Assembly: GCA_963210315.1 (NCBI GenBank)
Contig: OY723244.1
Span: 310,001 to 374,000, forward strand
Source: Rhynchopus euleeides
Lineage: Eukaryota; Euglenozoa; Diplonemea; Diplonemida; Diplonemidae
Reading direction: 5' to 3'
Length of the DNA: 64,000 bases
Positions 40,603-52,371 of this stretch are shown piece by piece. Below the pieces are notes generated by a model. It ran no database searches and was not told the origin of the DNA. It saw only the letters and a program-made list of their open reading frames with translations. Position 1 is the first letter of the stretch, and each line of letters begins with the position of its first letter. A program made the translations under genes and the position numbers.

Positions 40603-40861
40603 ATCCAGGAAGTTTCTGGTCTGGCTGACACCGGGGGGGGGGGGGGGGGGGCTTCGAGGACCAAAAAATCACTCTGCGGGCCAAGCCGAAGACTTGTCTG
40701 GGGACTTTCGGTGTCCCCAATTTTTCAAATTTTGAAAAATACACTCACTTTGCTAAACTGGACCCAACTCCCCACACTCTTTTTTTAGCGAAAAACAGCA
40801 AATTTCGGCCGATTTTTTCTCATTTTTTCTCATTTTTTTTCACCGACTTTTCCATACCCCC

Positions 40862-41455
40862 GATGGAAACAAAAGGGAAAACAGGCATGCCCCTCACCAC
40901 TCAGCGTATCTGCAGAGCCATGTGCACGTACGTACACTCTGGGTACACATAGCCGCTCTGCCCCTCTGGTCCTGTCCCATTACCAGGTTCCCCTGGTGGC
41001 GATTGTGGCACCTCCGTTCTGTCCGTCTCTGACTTCCCTGGTGCATCCATCTTGTTGACTTTGTTTCTGGTTCCTGCTCTCCTGGAGAGTGGCGGTGGGT
41101 GCAGTGCGTGATGATGTGTTGGGGTCCAAGCCAGTGCATGTCACCCCACTGTGACCTGCGTTCTTCAAAGCGTTTGCATCCCAGAAGCTTGCAGTGGGTC
41201 GCAATATTATGTTCACCTCCACTCCAGACCCCAACGTGCAGGTGGCCAGAAGGTTGCACAAACAGAACAGAAGCAAACCGGCAACACACGAGCTGCAGTC
41301 GGGAGGGGGCAGCGAGCAGAACAAAAGAGAGAGCAATCGCAGAGGCCCAGCAGGCTATCGAGGGTGGGTTGGGGGTGGTGACCAGAGTGCGCGTTCCGGT
41401 TCACATCGTGACAAACAGCGCGGACGTGGTCATGCGTGTCGTGGCACTGCACGGA
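40862..41455. repeat. Segmental duplication, copy B right part
   Basis: Continues the match to copy A (6862-7452) after the 23-kb insertion. Holds the UTR and final codons of the second-subfamily Penelope-like element and part of the spacer. It ends at ggacacattcttaaacc, where it joins an inverted 3' end of that subfamily. Confidence 0.8.
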
Positions 41456-41490
41456 CACATTCTTAAACCTTGACACCAAGACAACACAGG
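41456..41490 (+). mobile_element. Inverted tip of second-subfamily retroelement
   Basis: cacattcttaaaccttgacaccaagacaac is the reverse complement of the 3' terminus seen at 6729 and 48225. Only about 30 bp remain. The same junction to ccaccatacccttgctg occurs at 49855-49905, so both derive from one ancestral insertion. Confidence 0.6.
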
Positions 41491-41499
41491 GCCACCATA

Positions 41500-41782
41500 C
41501 CCTTGCTGCGGTGTTCGCCACCTGCGGGCTGTGTGGGGCTGGTCGTGAGTGCCTTCCCCACGGGCGGCACCCCCTCCGCCGGGACGACAGCCTGCAGGGA
41601 CCCACCCACGTCAGTTGGGGTCGCAGCTGATTGCACCTCGCAGGCCGTGACGCGACGCCGCTTCGACAGCGGGGTGTGTGTGTGTCGGTGTCGGTGTGGG
41701 GTGACGCGCTCTGTGGGGGAGTGCCCGGCTCCGCTGCGGGGGGCGTCACGCACCTCGCCTTCTCCGCGCCGCTCCCAGGCAT
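41500..41782 (-). pseudogene. Orphan WD40 exon 1
   Basis: ATG at 41782 (MPGSGAEKARCVTPPAAEPG), homologous to exon 1 of copies 1, 7b and 8. The TG/AC repeat near 41685 changes frame, so the later conserved part (SKRRRVTACEVQS) is out of frame. No exon 2 lies downstream, because the sequence runs into the retroelement and the 23-kb insertion. Non-functional. Confidence 0.65.
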
Positions 41783-42916
41783 GGTGCCGGGAGGAGGCTG
41801 TGTGGGTGGTGGTGTGCGCGTGGGGTGATGTGCCCACACGCCCTGCTGCGGTGGTGGCGCGAGAAGGCGAGGGACGTGTGAGTCCTGCGAGAACTTCATC
41901 AAGTTCTCGCCCAGGCGAGAATGCCATTCGTCTTGCCTGCATGCCAAGGTAGATCCCGCAATCAGCAGACACTCACGACAACACTGCAGCTTCAACAGGC
42001 ACACCCACCCGACAAGCAGGCGCGTCGATGTGTCTGTGGTTCACGCTATTCACAGCACTGCACCCCACACCCACCCCTCCCCAGACGTCGAGCATTGGAG
42101 AGGGTGCAAACGTGCTGTGGGTATGCATGTGTGTGGTGTGTCTGCAGAACAAAGGGCGCTTCGTGAGGGTGGGGTGGGGTGGGGGTGTGGGGCAGTCTGC
42201 AGAGAGAGCACTGCGTCAATCATTTTGCCCTCTTCTCATCTCAGATGCAAGCGCACACAGCTGCCTCCAAACAGTGCTCGGGCCAGAGAGTGCTGTGCTG
42301 CTGAGGCAAGAAAGCAACACGGTGCAAAACACGACAAACACGTAAGGCAGGAAGAGGGCTGCACTCAGGGTGAAACGGAAGACACAGCACACACAGCGAC
42401 AGACGCGTTATTTGGGAAGAAGACCCACCTCCCGCAGGGGCTGAGGGCAACATCACAACCCTTTGAGCCCACGTTCCTCAGACACTCACCTGTGCTGAGG
42501 CGGTACAGTCCAGCATCAGTGCTCAGGGTCACGACAGCAACAACATCACCTGGCTGTGACACAGCAAGTGAGGAGGGAGAGAGGAGACGGCCACCCAGTT
42601 GCACAGTACGCAGGCAGCTGAGGGAGGTTGTGCACCACACCTTGAGTGACTTGTCGTAAGAGCACGACACCAGGTGCTGCTCGTCCTGAGTCAGGACGAT
42701 TCCGGTCACCGTATCAGTGTGCTCATCCAGGGTGTGTGTGTGTGTGAGGGTGCTGATGTCCCACACATGCATGCTCCTGTCCCACAAGCTGCTTAACACA
42801 GACCCGGTGAAGATCCTCGTGCCCGACACAGCAATGCTGACAACAGTATCGCTGTGACCCTCCAGCACTGTGGCGCTCAGTGTGCCCTTCAAGTCCCACA
42901 CACGCAGTTTGGCATT

Positions 42917-45900
42917 CTACTGTCATGTTATTGGTTTATTTCTGTGTACAGATACACACTGCTGATTCGCTTGTCGGGTGGGGGGGGGGAAAAAAAGGGG
43001 GGAAAGAACCATATCAAAAGACATAGCAAAAACGGGGGTTGGGGGAGGGGGGGGGGGGGGGGGAAATGGTTGAGAAAAAACATACATCAGGGGTGGGGGC
43101 GTTCTGTTATGGTTTTTGTTTCATTCGTGTGTTCGTTCTGAAGACAAGATAATGGAAACAAAAGGGAAAACAGGCATGCCCCTCACCACTCAGCGTATCT
43201 GCAGAGCCATGTGCACGTACGTACACTCTGGGTACACATCGCCGCTCTGCCTTGGGAACAGAGAATGGGGTTTAACACGCTGAACTCCTTTGTGTAAACA
43301 CCATTGGGTAGGCGGTCACATTCTCAGGTTCCGGGGGGAGGGGGGGGGGGGAAATTCGTTTTAGAAAACAAAATATTCATCACGTTCCATCACGTCCGTC
43401 AGCATACACACTCACCTCACACATTCGTATACACTAAACGCTTCATCTCTTGTTCAAGCCTTCATCATCACGTGGTCGTAGCTCACCCCACGCGGCACTC
43501 ACTTGGCATATAGTCAAGTGGTTCCGTCAGGCTCTGGTTCTGTTCCATTACCAGGCTCCCCTGGCTGCGATTGTGAGACCTCCGTTCTGTCCGTCTCTGA
43601 TTTCCCTGGTGGCCCCGTCTCCCGCTCACCATCCACCCCTTCACCACCCGTCTGAGACAGAAAAATATCAGGGGAGGCAGGCACCGAGGGCGATATCTGT
43701 GCCGGAGGGGCACCCAACAACAAGGGAAGTTCCACAGCAGGTTCCGTGGCTGACGCCTGTATCTGAGAGCCGCTCACTACCGAGGCAGGTTCTGCACGCT
43801 GCCTCTTTGATTGCGGCCCCTTGGGCTTTGGCGTCACCCGATCCTCCGGGAGAATGACTACAAGGGCTGAAGAAGTCGCAGCCACTGTATCAAGTTGCGG
43901 TTGGCTTTCAAACAGGTCCTTCGACTCTTCACTCGTTTCGTCACTGCCACTCACTTCGTCTCGGTCCCTCTTCTTCTGGGCCGTATGAACAACTAATTGC
44001 CCTTGCTCAGGCTTCGGTTGCAACAAACGGGGTTGGTCCGTCCCTTGCACCCGTGCTGGGGCGTCCTGCGACTGTATTTGCAGCTGCTTGTTCTCAGACA
44101 CCTCCAACGCTGACTGCAGGGACAATACCAAGTTGTTTTGTTGCACGATGAAATCCTTCTGCCGCGCCATTTCTTTCGCCATGGTCATGCCTTGGCGCAG
44201 CTGGTGCTGCACCTGCTTAACCAACATGGCCTTATCCTGATTCTGTTGTTCGTGTAGGCCCTCCTGGATCTGCATATGTTGCTCCTGCATCCCCAGTTGG
44301 TCACGGAGTGCCTTCTCATTTTGCATGCTCGCCGACACGTGAAATTCCAAAAGCATCTTATCTTGCTGTGTACCTTTCAAAGCATTCTCTGTCTGTTCAA
44401 GTAAGCGCTGTTGGGATTCTCCCTGAGACGAGTAGCTGCGGGCCTTGGACTCCACACGTTGCAGTTCCTGGGTGAGGACCGCTTTTTCGTGGGTCGCCTG
44501 TGCCCTCAACGCTTCTACCTCCGCCTCTCTTTCAACACCAAGCTCTTTCATAAAAGCCAACGCAGAGTCTTGCTTATGGAGCTGTCCCTTTAACACGGCC
44601 ATCTCCTGTCGTTGTTGATTCAAACGGTCCGCTTTGGCCTGTGCCTCGTTCGCCACCTTTTCCTTCTCCTCATTCACCCTCTTTATCTCACTCTCTGCCT
44701 TTGCCAAAGCTTTCTCCTTCTCCACGACTGACCTCTCATGATCCTCTGCTGCTCTTTTTTGCTCTGCCTCTCGCACCTCTATCGCCTCTTGGAGTTCCTT
44801 CCGGCATAGACTGACGAGCGTCTTCGTTTGCTCCTCGGTCCGATACCTATCAAGGACTTCCGTGATTTCACTACACAAAGCAAAACGTGCTAGGGCTTCT
44901 TCTTCCACAACATGCGCCCGCTCTGCACTTTCCTCCATTTCCAAAGTCCTGCGTTCCAAAGTCAGGTATTCCTCCCCGCGCTGCTGGGGTGGTTCCTGTG
45001 GTTCATTCAAAACAATGGCACTCTTGGGGACGGTGGCATCCTGCAGCTTTTGCATTATGTCTTCCGTGTTTCCCGTGAGCCCAGGTTGTTGTGTGGGAGA
45101 TACATATACTTCTGGCGAGTTGGGCATGCTAACCTTCTCCTCCTGAGGGGCATCCTTATCACAATACACGAGGATGGTCGACTCCTTCTCAAGGAAACCC
45201 CTGAAGGCATCCATTTCCTCAGCTGTGTTGGCCACAGTCACGGTGTTGTCGTCAAACAAGGCCATGGCATCCGTGCCACAGCTGATAAAACGGTAATGGC
45301 CTCCGTGCGGGGTATTTCCTCTGTGCAGGACTGCACCCGTGAGGCGGTACCTTGTAAAGGAAGGCTTCCCTCCGTTATTTCCACTCGACATCAGCAAGTC
45401 CGTGTCAATGTTGATCGCTCGAGTCTTGCGCTCATACATGACACCGTTGCCAACTCTGAGTGTTTTGAAGCGCCAGAGTCGTATAAACAAGTGTGTCGGG
45501 AGAGATGTGATTTGCACCGACTTTGTCGCCCGTTGTTTGTTTGGGGCACACATTTCGCACTCGTAATTAAGCACTTCTTCAGGCATCAGGCTTTCGCAAA
45601 TTCTGTCGGCCAAAGTCACACCTGTTTTCCCGGGGTTGTTGAGTGGGACTGACAGTAGGGACAACTGTTCCTCCCTCCCCGTGACCTTCTTGCAATTTTG
45701 GCATGCCATGCTTGTGAATGTCCTCACTTCAGGGATCCATGACTGTACTGTCGGTTGGTCCATCGTCCTGAGGTGTTCATTCAGCATTCTCCATTCTGCT
45801 TCCAGTGTTGGGACAACCCCCAGACAATACGCTTCATCCGCGCAATGCTGCTCCCTTGTCTGGAACATACTGTGGATGGCTGTTTGCAACACGGACACTG

Positions 45901-46710
45901 AATGATCTGTGCGACTCCTGGTGTACATGGAGTACAATCCCATGAGTATGGGGGTTAGGCCGAGTCCGTTTGAAACAAACTTGCATGCACTGCCTAGGGT
46001 AGCTGGAAGTACCGAGTGTGCGAGCATCTGGTACAGTGCTCCCAGGTAGCAAGTATTTCCCTCATTGACAACACCCCACGACAACGTATTGCTGTGCAGT
46101 ACCTTCATACTTATCGTGCTCTTCCCCAAAACTGGAGGCTGTTGTGAGGGGACGGGTGGAGAGAGGGGAGGAGAGGAGGAAGAGGAAGAGGAAGACAACG
46201 GTACGGAAGGGGAGGAGGTAGAGAAGAGAGGGACAAAAGAATCACTTTCACTCTTGCGTTGGTTCGCACTTCCAGTAGGCTTCACATCCGCCCCTTGCGG
46301 TGCGGGGTCTGTGTGGGTGTCCGAAGGGCTGATATCCACACACTTTCCTCTCAATGGCATGTCTCGGGTTGGTTTTGCCCACACATACTCCCGTAGCTTG
46401 GGGAGAGGGTGTTTGCGATAGTGTCTGTCCACAGCAGTATCAAACAGGCGCTCCATTTTTGCCATTGCAGATGGAGCCACACAAAACAACCTTCGTGTAG
46501 TTCTGTACCAAGCACTACGCAATTCGTACGGCTTCCATCCCCGTCCGAGGAGGCGCCGCAAAATCAGCTCTGCTTCAACTTTGAAATCATCCAGGTTGTT
46601 GCACATACCCGCAGACCCTATCAACTGTGACACCAAAATACCCCTTCCTTGGCTTTCTGGTGCTGCACTTGTTCGACAAGTATATTTATTGGGTGTATAG
46701 GTTACCCAGT
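42917..46710 (-). mobile_element. Penelope-like element, 3.8-kb copy
   Basis: Shares the ctactgtcatg 3' end and the full UTR with 51781-57172 and is almost identical to it. It is 5'-truncated inside the RT C-terminal region. 16-bp duplications cacgcagtttggcatt lie at 42901-42916 and 46711-46726. The G-run lengths differ from other copies. Confidence 0.92.
43514..46704 (-). pseudogene. RT C-terminus, USP and coiled coil, truncated ORF
   Basis: Begins at DWVTYTPNKYTC, the thumb-side end of the Penelope-like RT, and continues open through the USP domain and coiled coil to the stop at 43514. The catalytic RT motifs are missing. The USP Cys and His boxes are intact. It differs from the 52372 ORF at only a few residues (for example IGSAGMCNNLDD against IRSAGMCNSLDD), so insertion or conversion is recent. 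The frame happens to join the WD40 frame upstream, which could give a WD40-USP fusion product. Confidence 0.8.
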
Positions 46711-47371
46711 CACGCAGTTTGGCATTGGAGTCTCCAGACGGACACACACAGACAGACACGAGACGTCCGCAGTGTGTCCACGCTGCACAGGTCACCCTGA
46801 TGTTGTAGTCTGATGGCGTAGTCTGATGGTGTAGTCTGTACACCTGCTCCCAGGTTGATGTCAGCCACACGCAGATGGTGCCGTCCTTGAATCCCGTCGC
46901 CAACCACGTCCCGCAGACTGAGAACGCTGTGCAAAGAATCAACAGGTTGCCGTGTGTGAAGTCCGCCACCACAGCAGCGGTGATGGTGTCGAACACAGTG
47001 ATGTGTCCGTTGCAGTAACCCACAGCGCACAGCGTCCCACACCTCGACAGTGTGATGCGGCATATGACGATGCTCTCCCCATGCCGACTCGAGTAGACTG
47101 CGGGAGCCTTGACGATGGGCCAGCGTGGGACGAGCTTGACAGCACCCCCGTCCTCCAGACCCGTGTCAGCAACACGCTGTGCATCGTCCAGCTCCTCCTC
47201 ACACCCTTCGATGTGTGCTGCCACGTTCTCAGCCTCACGGGCTGCGTTGTTGATAGAACCCGGGAACATCTCGTTGAGCGCATCCGCCTTCAGCCCGACC
47301 ACGGTCCCGCCTTCCGGAACACCGACGACACAGCTGTCACCTGTCCCCGTGTGACGGACGCACACTTCCAT

Positions 47372-47859
47372 AACTTTAGCGACCAGCTGCTCAGGTTTTC
47401 TGGAGAATGTGGGGGTGTGTGCAGTGTGCGATGGTGATCAAGACAGGTTGCCTCAAAGCGGTGCCACAAACCAATCGAGTGAACTCCACCCCAGACGCAC
47501 CAACAGTGCTTCAACTCGTTGACCAACAAACGGGAAGGGGCGGCACGTGGAGGGGTGAGGGGGAGACGAAAGACTTGCACTTCTGCACAGGGGGTGGGGG
47601 GCGGGGGTGGAAAGCGTCGGTGGCACCTGGTTGGGGCAAGCCAGCAACCTGCCCTTGTGCGGCTAAAAATATACGAGGGGAGGGGGTGTTCCGGTATGCT
47701 ATAAAAAATACGACATTGATCTTACAATGATGGCACGTGAGCTTCTTCTCCGAAGGTGTCATCTCAGTCATATACCTTTTCTTTCAAAAATTTAAAAAAA
47801 ATCGGAAAACGTTCACTAAACCCCTCCTGCATAATATCGCACCGAAGTCCTTGCAAGGT
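47372..47859. other. 5' flank of WD40 copy 5, no gene
   Basis: 47372-47530 matches 57821-57980, another WD40 5' flank, with a CTCCAG acceptor-like site about 30 bp before the ATG. The rest (to 47859) is unique, with no recognised gene. Confidence 0.5.
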
Positions 47860-48195
47860 CGGACCGAGGAGCAAGCGAAGACGCTCGTCAGCTTGTGCCA
47901 AAAGGAACTCCAAGAGGCAATGGAGAAGCGAGAGGCGGAGCAAAAAAGAGCGACGGAGTACAATGAGAGAGCAGCAGTGGAGAAGGAGAAAGCTTTGCCA
48001 TGGAGCAAAGGCCATGGAGCAGTTGGCAAAGGCAGAGAGTGAGGTAAAGAGGCTACCAGATGCACTTCTGGTAAAGCAGAAGAATACGGATGCCAAACGA
48101 GCCAGGAGGAGGTCCACCGTTCGAATGAGGAGAAAGAGAAGGTGGCGGATGAGGCACAGGCCAAGACGGACGGTTTGGCTCAGCAACATCAGATG
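47860..48195 (+). pseudogene. Coiled-coil fragment of a Penelope-like ORF
   Basis: On the plus strand RTEEQAKTLVSLCQKELQEAMEKREAEQKRATEYNERAAVEKEKAL matches the coiled coil of the USP ORF (RTEEQTKTLVSLCRKELQEAIEVREAEQ), and it continues in another frame. A diverged relic of the second subfamily, in the opposite direction to the intact copies. Confidence 0.7.
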
Positions 48196-48550
48196 AAAAA
48201 GGGCGCCCCCACCCTTGGTATTCGGTTATGTCTTGGTATCAAGGTTTAAGAATGTGTAAATTCCTGCAGAACTTACAAGTTTTGCTTGTCACAACATTGG
48301 GGGGGGGGGGTTTTGTTTGTTTTTGTTGCCTTTGTGTCAATACACTGCAACACCAAATACCAAGGGTGGGGGCGTTCTGTCTCTAGTCCTGTTTCATTCG
48401 TGTGTTCATTCTGAATACAAGATGATGGAAACAAAAAAGGGAAAACAGGCATGCCCCTCACCACTCAGCGTATCTGCAGAGCCATGTGCACGTACGTACA
48501 CTCTGGGTACACATAGCCGCTCTGCCTTGGGAACAGAGAATGGGGTTTAA

Positions 48551-49603
48551 CCCTTTAGGGACCAACCACGCATATATGCGTGGAAAATGCAAAAAATTGG
48601 GGTTGGGAGGTAAGTTCCTTTGAATGTCACCTTTTTGAAGATTTCTTTTTATGGTGAAAAGGGCCGGTGAAAAACATTCCACGAACATGCGTGTTTGGAC
48701 ATGCTGGTTTACAGAACTCATGTTCCCACCGGAGGGGAAACCACGAAAATTCGAGAATTCTGGTTTTGGGCCATTTTTGGGAAAACGAGAAAAAAATGTC
48801 AAGACCAAGTAACATGTTGCGAACTTGAACTTTTTGTTCAATTTTTTTTCCTGGAATTGTTCTGGGCTGAATCTGTCCGAAATTCGCCGTTTCGCACGGA
48901 TTCGTGAGGCTGAAAGTGGCCCGGTGGGGGTGACGACACCCAGACCCCATGACCAGGAATGCTAATTAACCAGGGACTTGGCTGTCCCGTTTGTCAAGGG
49001 AGGGAAATATTTTTGTTCAACAACTCTGGCAGTCTCGAACATGGCACGAACAGCGCATTTCACGACAACAATTTTTTTGAAAAAAGACGTTGTTCCGTCC
49101 CACTGGACTGCAGAAGTCAAGTTGGCCCCCCTCACCCACACCGACCACCCACCTATATAGGCCCCCTATATAGCCTGCATATACGTACCCTGGAAAACCC
49201 TCGAAAATCTTTGGTTTTTGCGATCAGCAGTAACATGCTTTGAACTCCACCATTTGGCGATTGTTTGGCCACCGAGAGTAGAGTTTTGACCACTGTGATC
49301 GAGAAAGCAACAGTGGGCCCTGAATGGGTTCCGGATACACAGTATATTTGGGTTGCCAAGGCCACACGCAATTTTTTCAGGATTTCAGGGTGTTTTCACG
49401 GTGTGCACTTTGTCACTGCCGGGGAAATGGAAAAAATAATTTTCCGGGGACTTTGTTTGGTTGTCTTGAATATAATTGCGACAACCGATTTCACCATCAA
49501 AAGAAATCTTGAAAAACACCAAAATCCGTCCAACTTACTCACGATCGCGGTGTGAAACCCGAAATCTCGAAAATTAATTAACCCCCCCGTGGTCCCTAAA
49601 GGG
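48551..49603. mobile_element. piggyBac-like MITE, TTAA duplication
   Basis: Termini CCCTTTAGGGACCA and TGGTCCCTAAAGGG, flanked by TTAA (48547-48550 and 49604-49607). The same UTR without insert (ggggtttaacacgctga) occurs at 1420, 43270, 52130 and 59830, confirming precise insertion. 1,053 bp, no transposase. A ccacgcatatatgcgtgg palindrome lies near the left end. Confidence 0.88.
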
Positions 49604-49666
49604 TTAACACGCTGAGCTCCTTTGTGTAAACACTTGGTATTCGGTGTTGTAGTGTATTGACACAAA

Positions 49667-49774
49667 GGGGGTCTTCGCTGGTCGTTATTATTCGTCAATA
49701 TTCGTCAGTTTTCAGCTAGTTCAACAGGAAATGCACCAAAATGCACTGACGATCACCCCGTAGCGAAGACCCCC
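49667..49774. mobile_element. 108-bp MITE, AAA duplication
   Basis: GGGGGTCTTCGCTGGTCGTTAT at one end and GTAGCGAAGACCCCC at the other. AAA on both sides. The interior is very similar to 60862-60969 and 63436-63543 (gcaccaaaatgcactgacga). Likely moved by a transposase making 3-bp duplications. Confidence 0.85.
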
Positions 49775-49912
49775 AAAGGCAACAAAAACAAATTCAAAAA
49801 AAACCCCTCCCAATGTTGTGACAAGCAAAACTTGTAAGTTCTGCAGGAATTTACACATTCTTAAACCTTGACACCAAGACAACACAGGGCCACCATACCC
49901 TTGCTGCGGTGT

Positions 49913-50427
49913 TTTTTTTTTTTCATGTCGCTCCCGTTGGTCACTTCGCTGCTTTGAGTCAGCCACGTGGCGGAAGCCGGACCGCAGGGAGGGGCGTTGC
50001 GCCCGTTGACGCCTCTCACTCCTCATGTGCCTTGAGTAGCTGCCAGGTGGGTCTGCTTTGAGGCGGGGAATCGCGTCAGGCCAAACAGCCACTGCGAGGA
50101 CGTCTCCCCTAAAAGAATAGAAAGAATGTGGGAAGGGGACGGGGGTGGGATGGGTGGGCAGCGCAAGCCGGAAGGAGCGCCTCCCATGGGGCGGAAGCTC
50201 ACCCGACAGCATAAAATGCTGCGAAAACAACAAAAAAAGGGAAAATAAACCACGCACACCACAACATCAATAAAACCAAAGCCGTGCAGAAAGGGCCCCT
50301 CCGCATATATGAAACAGGGCACACAGCGGAAAAAGAGTTACCAGAGCTTGCTTTAGTTTCCCCTCGGAGGAGGGTAATCACAGGGGGCGCCACGTGAAGG
50401 CAGCAAGTTGGATTTTATCCCCCCCGT
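49913..50427 (-). mobile_element. Poly(A)-tailed retrosequence, second copy
   Basis: T-run at 49911-49923 then catgtcgctcccgttgg to gattttatccccc, almost identical to 4356-4857. A short gtgtt repeat flanks it (about 49908-49912 and 50428-50432). It cuts the 3' part of a WD40 exon 1. Confidence 0.75.
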
Positions 50428-50697
50428 GTTCGCCACCTGCGGGCTGTGTGGGGCTGGTCGTGAGTGCCTTCCCCACGGGCGGCACCCCCTCCGCCGGGAC
50501 GACAGCCTGCAGGGACCCACCCACGTCAGTTGGGGTCGCAGCTGATTGCACCTCGCAGGCCGTGACGCGACGCCGCTTCGACAGCGGGGTGTGTGTGTGT
50601 CGGTGTCGGTGTGGGGTGACGCGCACTGTGGGGGAGTGCCCGGCTCCGCTGCGGGGGGCGTCACGCACCTCACCTTCTCCGCGCCGCTCCCAGGCAT
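50428..50697 (-). pseudogene. Orphan WD40 exon 1, truncated
   Basis: ATG at 50697 (MPGSGAEKVRCVTPPAAEPG), but the TG repeat puts the rest out of frame and the donor end is replaced by the tailed retrosequence. No downstream WD40 exon 2 follows. Its upstream flank to 51281 is the usual spacer. Confidence 0.65.
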
Positions 50698-51798
50698 GGT
50701 GCCGGGAGGAGGCTGTGTGGGAGGTGGTGTGCGCGTGGGGTGGTGTGCCCCACACGCCCTGCTGCGGTGGTGGCGCGAGAAGGCGAGGGACGTGTGAGTC
50801 CTGCGAGAACTTCATCAAGTTCTCGCCCAGGCGAGAATGCCATTCGTCTTGCCTGCATGCCAAGGTAGATCCCGCAATCAGCAGACACTCACGACAACAC
50901 TGCAGCTTCAACAGGCACACCCACCCGACAAGCAGGCGCGTCGATGTGTCTGTGGTTCACGCTATTCACAGCACTGCACCCCACACCCCACCCCACCCCA
51001 GACGTCGAGCATTGGAGAGGGTGCAAACGTGCTGTGGGTATGCATGTGTGTGGTGTGTCTGCAGAACAAAGGGCGCTTCGTGAGGGTGGGGTGGGGTGGG
51101 GGTGTGGGGCAGTCTGCAGAGAGAGCACTGCGTCAATCAGTTTGCCCTCTTCTCATCTCAGATGCAAGCGCACGCAGCTGCCTCCAAACAGTGCACGGGT
51201 CAGAGAGTGCTGTGCTGCAGAGGCAAGAAAGCAACACGGTGCAGAACACGACAAACATGCAAGGCAGGAAGAGGGCTGAACTCAGGGTGAAACGGAAGAC
51301 ACAGCACTCACAGCGACAGACGCTATGCTATTTGGGAAGAAGACCCACCTCCCGCAGGGGCTGAGGGCAACACCACCTGCCTGTGAGACCACCTTCCCCA
51401 GACACTCCCATGTGCTGAGGCGGTACAGTCCGGCGTCAGTGCTCAGGGTCACGACAGCAACAACATCACCGGGCTGTGACACAGCAAGTGTGGATGGATA
51501 GCAGTCCAGTTGCACAGTACGCAGGCAGCTGAGGGAGGTTGTGCACCACACCTTGAGTGACTTGTCGTAAGAGCACGACACCAGGTGCTGCTCGTCCTGA
51601 GTCAGGACGATTCCGGTCACCGTATCAGTGTGCTCATCCAGGGTGTGTGTGTGTGTGAGGGTGCTGACGTCCCACACATGCATGCTCTTGTCCCACGAGC
51701 TGCTTAACACAGACCCGGTGAAGATCCTCGTGCCCGACACAGCAATGCTGACAGCAGTATCGCTGTGACCCACCAGCACTCTACTGTCATGTTATTGG

Positions 51799-51804
51799 TT
51801 TATT
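51799..51804 (-). terminator. AATAAA polyadenylation signal of the retroelement
   Basis: AATAAA on the minus strand, 18 nt before the constant element end. Present in all copies that share this 3' end. No poly(A) tail is copied into the insertion sites. Confidence 0.6.
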
Positions 51805-52371
51805 TCTGTGTACAGATACACACTGCTGATTCGCTTGTCGGGTGGGGGGGGGGGGGGGAAAGGGGGAAAGAACCATATCAAAAGACATAGCAAAAACGGG
51901 GGTTGGGGGAGGGGGGGGGGGAAATGGTTGAGAAAAAACATACATCAGGGGTGGGGGCGTTCTGTTATGGTTTTTGTTTCATTCGTGTGTTCGTTCTGAA
52001 GACAAGATAATGGAAACAAAAGGGAAAACAGGCATGCCCCTCACCACTCAGCGTATCTGCAGAGCCATGTGCACGTACGTACACTCTGGGTACACATCGC
52101 CGCTCTGCCTTGGGAACAGAGAATGGGGTTTAACACGCTGAACTCCTTTGTGTAAACACCATTGGGTAGGCGGTCACATTCTCAGGTTCCGGGGGGAGGG
52201 GGGGGGGGGGAATTCGTTTTAGAAAACAAAATATTCATCACGTTCCGTCACGTCCGTCAGCATACACACTCACCTCACACATTCGTATACACTAAACGCT
52301 TCATCTCTTGTTCAAGCCTTCATCATCACGTGGTCGTAGCTCACCCCACGCGGCACTCACTTGGCATATAG

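Larger units (their letters stand above)
17799..40861. mobile_element. 23-kb composite insertion with TIRs and 3-bp duplication
   Basis: The left end reads GGGGGTATGGAAA and the right end TTTCCATACCCCC (40849-40861). GAT flanks both ends (17796-17798 and 40862-40864). Joining the flanks recreates the sequence found uninterrupted at 6850-6870. A 3-bp duplication fits a PIF/Harbinger-like transposase, and a DDE transposase of that kind is encoded inside at 35812-39792. The interior holds many later insertions. An internal inverted copy of the left end (25747-25953) makes the true extent of the original element uncertain. Confidence 0.75.
42365..47371 (-). pseudogene. WD40-repeat gene copy 5, split by a retroelement
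   Basis: N-terminal part 47371-46727 (MEVCVRHTGTG to LVSVCVCPSGDSNAKLR) and C-terminal part 42900-42365 (DLKGTLSATVLEGH to VSSVSP) flank a 3.8-kb Penelope-like element. Both parts are open. The blade before the break carries an extra VCVCPS insertion not seen in sisters. Without the element the coding parts would join at KLRVWDLKG. A second-type 5' flank lies upstream (compare 57821). Confidence 0.8.
48221..49895. mobile_element. Second-subfamily Penelope-like UTRs, inverted pair with inserts
   Basis: 48221-48546 reads as the 3' end on one strand (tatgtcttggtatc onward). 49608-49895 ends with the reverse complement of the same 3' terminus. Two younger elements sit inside (48551-49603 and 49667-49774). 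The arrangement suggests two copies in opposite orientation or an inverted duplication. Confidence 0.65.
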
